Shown piece by piece: positions 61,121 through 64,000 of a stretch of 64,000 nt of DNA (positions are counted from its first letter, which is position 1; each line of letters begins with the position of its first letter). The stretch comes from Aquila chrysaetos chrysaetos (taxonomy: Eukaryota; Chordata; Aves; Accipitriformes; Accipitridae). The stretch covers positions 47,538,005-47,602,004 of the forward strand of contig NC_044009.1 of the NCBI RefSeq assembly GCF_900496995.4. Direction: 5' to 3'. The notes under the pieces are model-generated. The model saw only the letters and a program-made list of their open reading frames with translations. It had not been told where the DNA came from and did no database searches. The position numbers and the translations under genes were made by a program.

Positions 61121-64000
61121 TTTCTGGAGCAAAACTCTGCTCATTCTAAAAGGAGTTAAGATGTCTTATCTAACTACCTATTCTGCAGGGAGTACATGCA
61201 CTTCTTTCAACTTACATTGCACTTCCTAACATGAGAGAAAAAGCCCTTTTTAAATGAAAAGGAAATGGTATTTTTCTTTCTGGAATACCGAATAGCATGG
61301 CTATTTTTCCATTAAGGGCATTTTCTTTGCCTCACAGCAATTTCTAGGAGGTTTTAAGCTAATGTACTATGGAGGTACACATATATGTGCATACATACAT
61401 ATGTCCAATGAAGCATATAACCTGCCCCATCTTTTTGGCAAGAAAAATTAACTCCCTCCTACTTATTGCAGTCTCCTTCTTTGTAGGTAGAAAAAGTGTT
61501 AGTGTCATCTTTTCTCTTGAAAACAACACAAACCCTATGAAAATTCCAAAAGACTAGAGCCAAGGACTTAATGTTTAAACATGCACATGAATGAATATTA
61601 TAAGCCATGAATGAGTTAAATCTGCCAATGACTGTGCTCTTAAAAAGGTTTACATTAAGAAAAAAACCCATACAATCCCCCTTCTGCCTGATGGTTCTGT
61701 TTCCTATTCCCATAACAAGAGGTCATGATTTATTTTGGGTTTTAATAGTATTTTGAAATAAGTCTTCAGCAAACAGAGAGTATTGGAAGTCATAATGACA
61801 ATTAGAAGTTAGAACTAAGTTACTTGTAACTTCCAGTAACTATACTGAGCTGGTACATTTTTTTGGTAGAGTGCAATTAGTAAGACTGCCTCCTACCTTT
61901 AGCTCCTTGCAGTATTTTTGGACACATGACAATTAGAAGAAGTGGCTTATAAGAGAAGGTTTAGGAAAATAAGACCCTGTATTTGCAAGAAAATATCTCA
62001 AATGGGTATTTTTCAACAAGGTGTAAAACACCTGTGAAATTCTAGAGAATAATTTGTCTCTTACATTATTCTATATCTTGTTTAAAACACAGGCTGGGAA
62101 TATAGTCATCACTGTATCATCTAGTGACTTTTTACCAAAGTATACTGAACAATCAGGGGGAGAAAATCAGTTAAGTGCTAAACTGGCTGGGAGAAAGGAA
62201 CAGTGTCAAATTCATCCTCCAGAAAGAAGTGTTACACTGACACGATCTGTGAAACTGCAGTAACTGTAGGTTACCTATAGTTTGATATCAGATACTGGAA
62301 CCTGAGCATTACTGTTTATTAGTGATTGTTTTTGTTTTATAATCACACATAAACTATCCTCAATGATGCAAAATAACTTTCTAATTGTCTAAAAATAGAT
62401 GGGGATGTATATTGTCTCAAATAGTCACTTCTAGAAATACAGTGAGAAGCTGCAAGGTGTTGAAAGCTATTTTAGGTTTTGAAATCCAATCTTGGCAAGG
62501 GGTTTTGTTCATTAGCACTGTCTCTTGTAGACATTATGGAGGCAAGGTAATAGAAATCTTTTTTTATTGATTGGGGCCGTACTTCAAGAAAGGCATAATT
62601 GCCACCCTAAATTTAATCTTGTAGATACTCATCTGGTGCCAATGCTCTGTTTTAGTATTAATGTCTTCCTGGAACTGTTAAAGCGAATGCTAAAAACTTA
62701 ACTTCATATTAACATTGCTAACTGTGATCTAGATAAGTATGTATTAGTAAAATACAGCAAGTATTCTTGAGGTCTGGTCCTTTGTCTAAGTGTTTGTAGG
62801 AAACTTGCAAGGAGTGGCAAGTGTAATTTGCTTTTTTATTCTTTTACTATTTACATTGGAGCAGTTCATAACATAAAATGAAAGGTGAAACTTCAGAAAT
62901 AAAGAATAGAGAATCATTTATTGGAAAACAGAATGGATACATTTAAATCATTTTGCGATATTAGACGTGGGGAAAAAATGCTATTATTAGGAGCTGGATG
63001 AAAGGGAGGAGGAATGTTTCTGTGAATTATAGTAGCGACAGTTATTCCAAGCTTTTTTAAACCCTTAATTTGCAGTATTCAAAGGTCTCACAGTCAGTAT
63101 TTTTTAATCTTAGAAATTGACAGTAAGGGTCAGATCAAATCTTACATCTAGTTACTGTTGCAGCCCTGAACGTTCAATCAAAATATCCTTACTTGTATCA
63201 TTGTTCCCCTAAGTTGCTTTTGGAAGAGTGAGGGAGTGTCAAAACTTCTGTATTCCTCCATCAAGGCACTGAGATTTTGGTCTTTTTTCAGTTACTCTGA
63301 ATCTTCCAGTGAGACAAATGAACGGAGAGCATGAATGCCCAGAGCGTGGTTTGGGATTTACTTTACCGAACCCGAGTTGTCCGAGGTGACAGTTTAAAAC
63401 TCTTTTTTCCAAGTGAACTTATAATTGGTGTCCTCTTTCCTTTCCTTGCACTCCTTCCTCCCTCCGCCAGGTTTCCTGCCACTGCTCCATCCCATCCCAC
63501 GTCAGTACCACTGCCTGCGATGAAACACGCGGCTCATCTTTTGGCCACTGGTAGGTGACCCAATGGTAGATTTCTGTAAACCTGAATTTTCGGATTAAGA
63601 TGCAGATTTCTGAGAGCACCTAGGTTTTCCAGTATTTCACTAAGCCCCTACTGTATGATTAGAGAGCTAGTTTTATAAAGTGCTTCCAGGGATTAAGACT
63701 GTATGGCTACATGGGGGCTTCTGTGTCCTTGGCATGTCGACCATTAACTTGCCCGGGAGCAATGTATAGCCATTACAGAGGGCAAAGAAGAACTCAGGTG
63801 TAAAGGCAAATAAAAGCCAGCATTTCACCAGGTACTGCATTGATACCTCCACAAATAAATGCTGATACATTAGCAACTTAGGAAACTAAAGCATTTGGCT
63901 CTAGCAGTTACTCAGGGAAAGACAATACAGGCTGGAGCTAGTTTGGTTAAACATTATTGAGGTCTTTCCCTTGGTAGTCACTGAAATTTCTCAGAAGCAG
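61121..64000. other. Non-coding unique DNA to window end
   Basis: AT-rich unique DNA. The only item of note is the possible exon at 63471-63550. No repeat family or RNA gene recognised. Confidence 0.55.
63471..63550 (+). other. Candidate exon (splice signals only)
   Basis: A long pyrimidine tract ending in CCTCCGCCAG (63461-63470) gives a strong acceptor-like site, and GTAGGT at 63551 gives a donor-like site, bounding 80 bases that are locally GC-rich with CpGs. The interval is open in one plus frame, but the translation shows no recognisable domain. It could be an exon of a non-coding or untranslated leader transcript, or chance. Confidence 0.2.

Noticed and set aside
1..64000. CRISPR arrays, operons, insertion sequences or prophage
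   Set aside because: The repeat content is vertebrate (CR1, ERV LTR, MIR). No regularly spaced repeats with unique spacers and no prokaryote-like gene packing occur.

Overview
This is 64 kb of AT-rich, intergenic or intronic nuclear DNA from a bird. The bird assignment rests on interspersed repeats: several CR1 LINE copies, two of them with the diagnostic CR1 3' end (short direct repeats of the ATTCTATGATTCT type); three solo LTRs of one avian endogenous-retrovirus family bounded by TGT...ACA and 5-bp target-site duplications; and old MIR-type SINE remnants of the sort retained in all amniotes. The LTR family looks like one common in Neoaves rather than a galliform-specific one, but that is an impression from memory. 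No bacterial features (operons, ribosome binding sites, insertion sequences, CRISPR) are present.

No convincing protein-coding exon was found. The longest open frames (141-205 codons) lie in a (TTCCC)60 satellite and are artefacts. The next longest (174 codons at 4335-4859 plus; 170 codons at 11390-11902 minus) show no recognisable domain. The only frames with protein homology I recognise are decayed CR1 reverse-transcriptase pieces at 20574-21534, 42280-43364, 53230-53800 and 57114-57450.

Layout. 1-9.6 kb: unique AT-rich DNA with homopolymers and one AT/GT microsatellite. 9674-10269: solo LTR, minus, TSD CAAAC. 10.3-20.5 kb: unique DNA, three MIR remnants, one unexplained 170-codon frame and a possible conserved non-coding block near 17.8 kb. 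20574-21534: CR1 3' end, plus. 22111-22690: solo LTR, plus, TSD GTCAA. 22.7-33.3 kb: unique DNA with one MIR. 33312-33906: solo LTR, plus, TSD CTCGC/CTCAC, with intact TATA and CRE-like boxes. 34-42 kb: unique DNA with a MIR and a possible conserved block. 42280-43364: older CR1, plus. 44.1 kb: small G-rich tandem repeat. 47536-47835: sixty-unit TTCCC array. 48-53 kb: AT-rich DNA containing one compact GC/CpG-rich block (51510-51920). 53230-53800: very old CR1/L3-like piece. 57114-57450: CR1 3' end, minus. 60068-61120: probable solo LTR of a second ERV family, minus. 63.47 kb: a weak candidate exon.

Nothing here forms a gene system. The window is best read as a gene desert or a very large intron recording several ages of transposition: MIR and L3-like elements first, then CR1 subfamilies, then LTR insertions. 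The items most worth checking are the LTR promoter remnants, the pentanucleotide array, the GC-rich block at 51.5 kb and the unexplained 11.4-11.9 kb frame.
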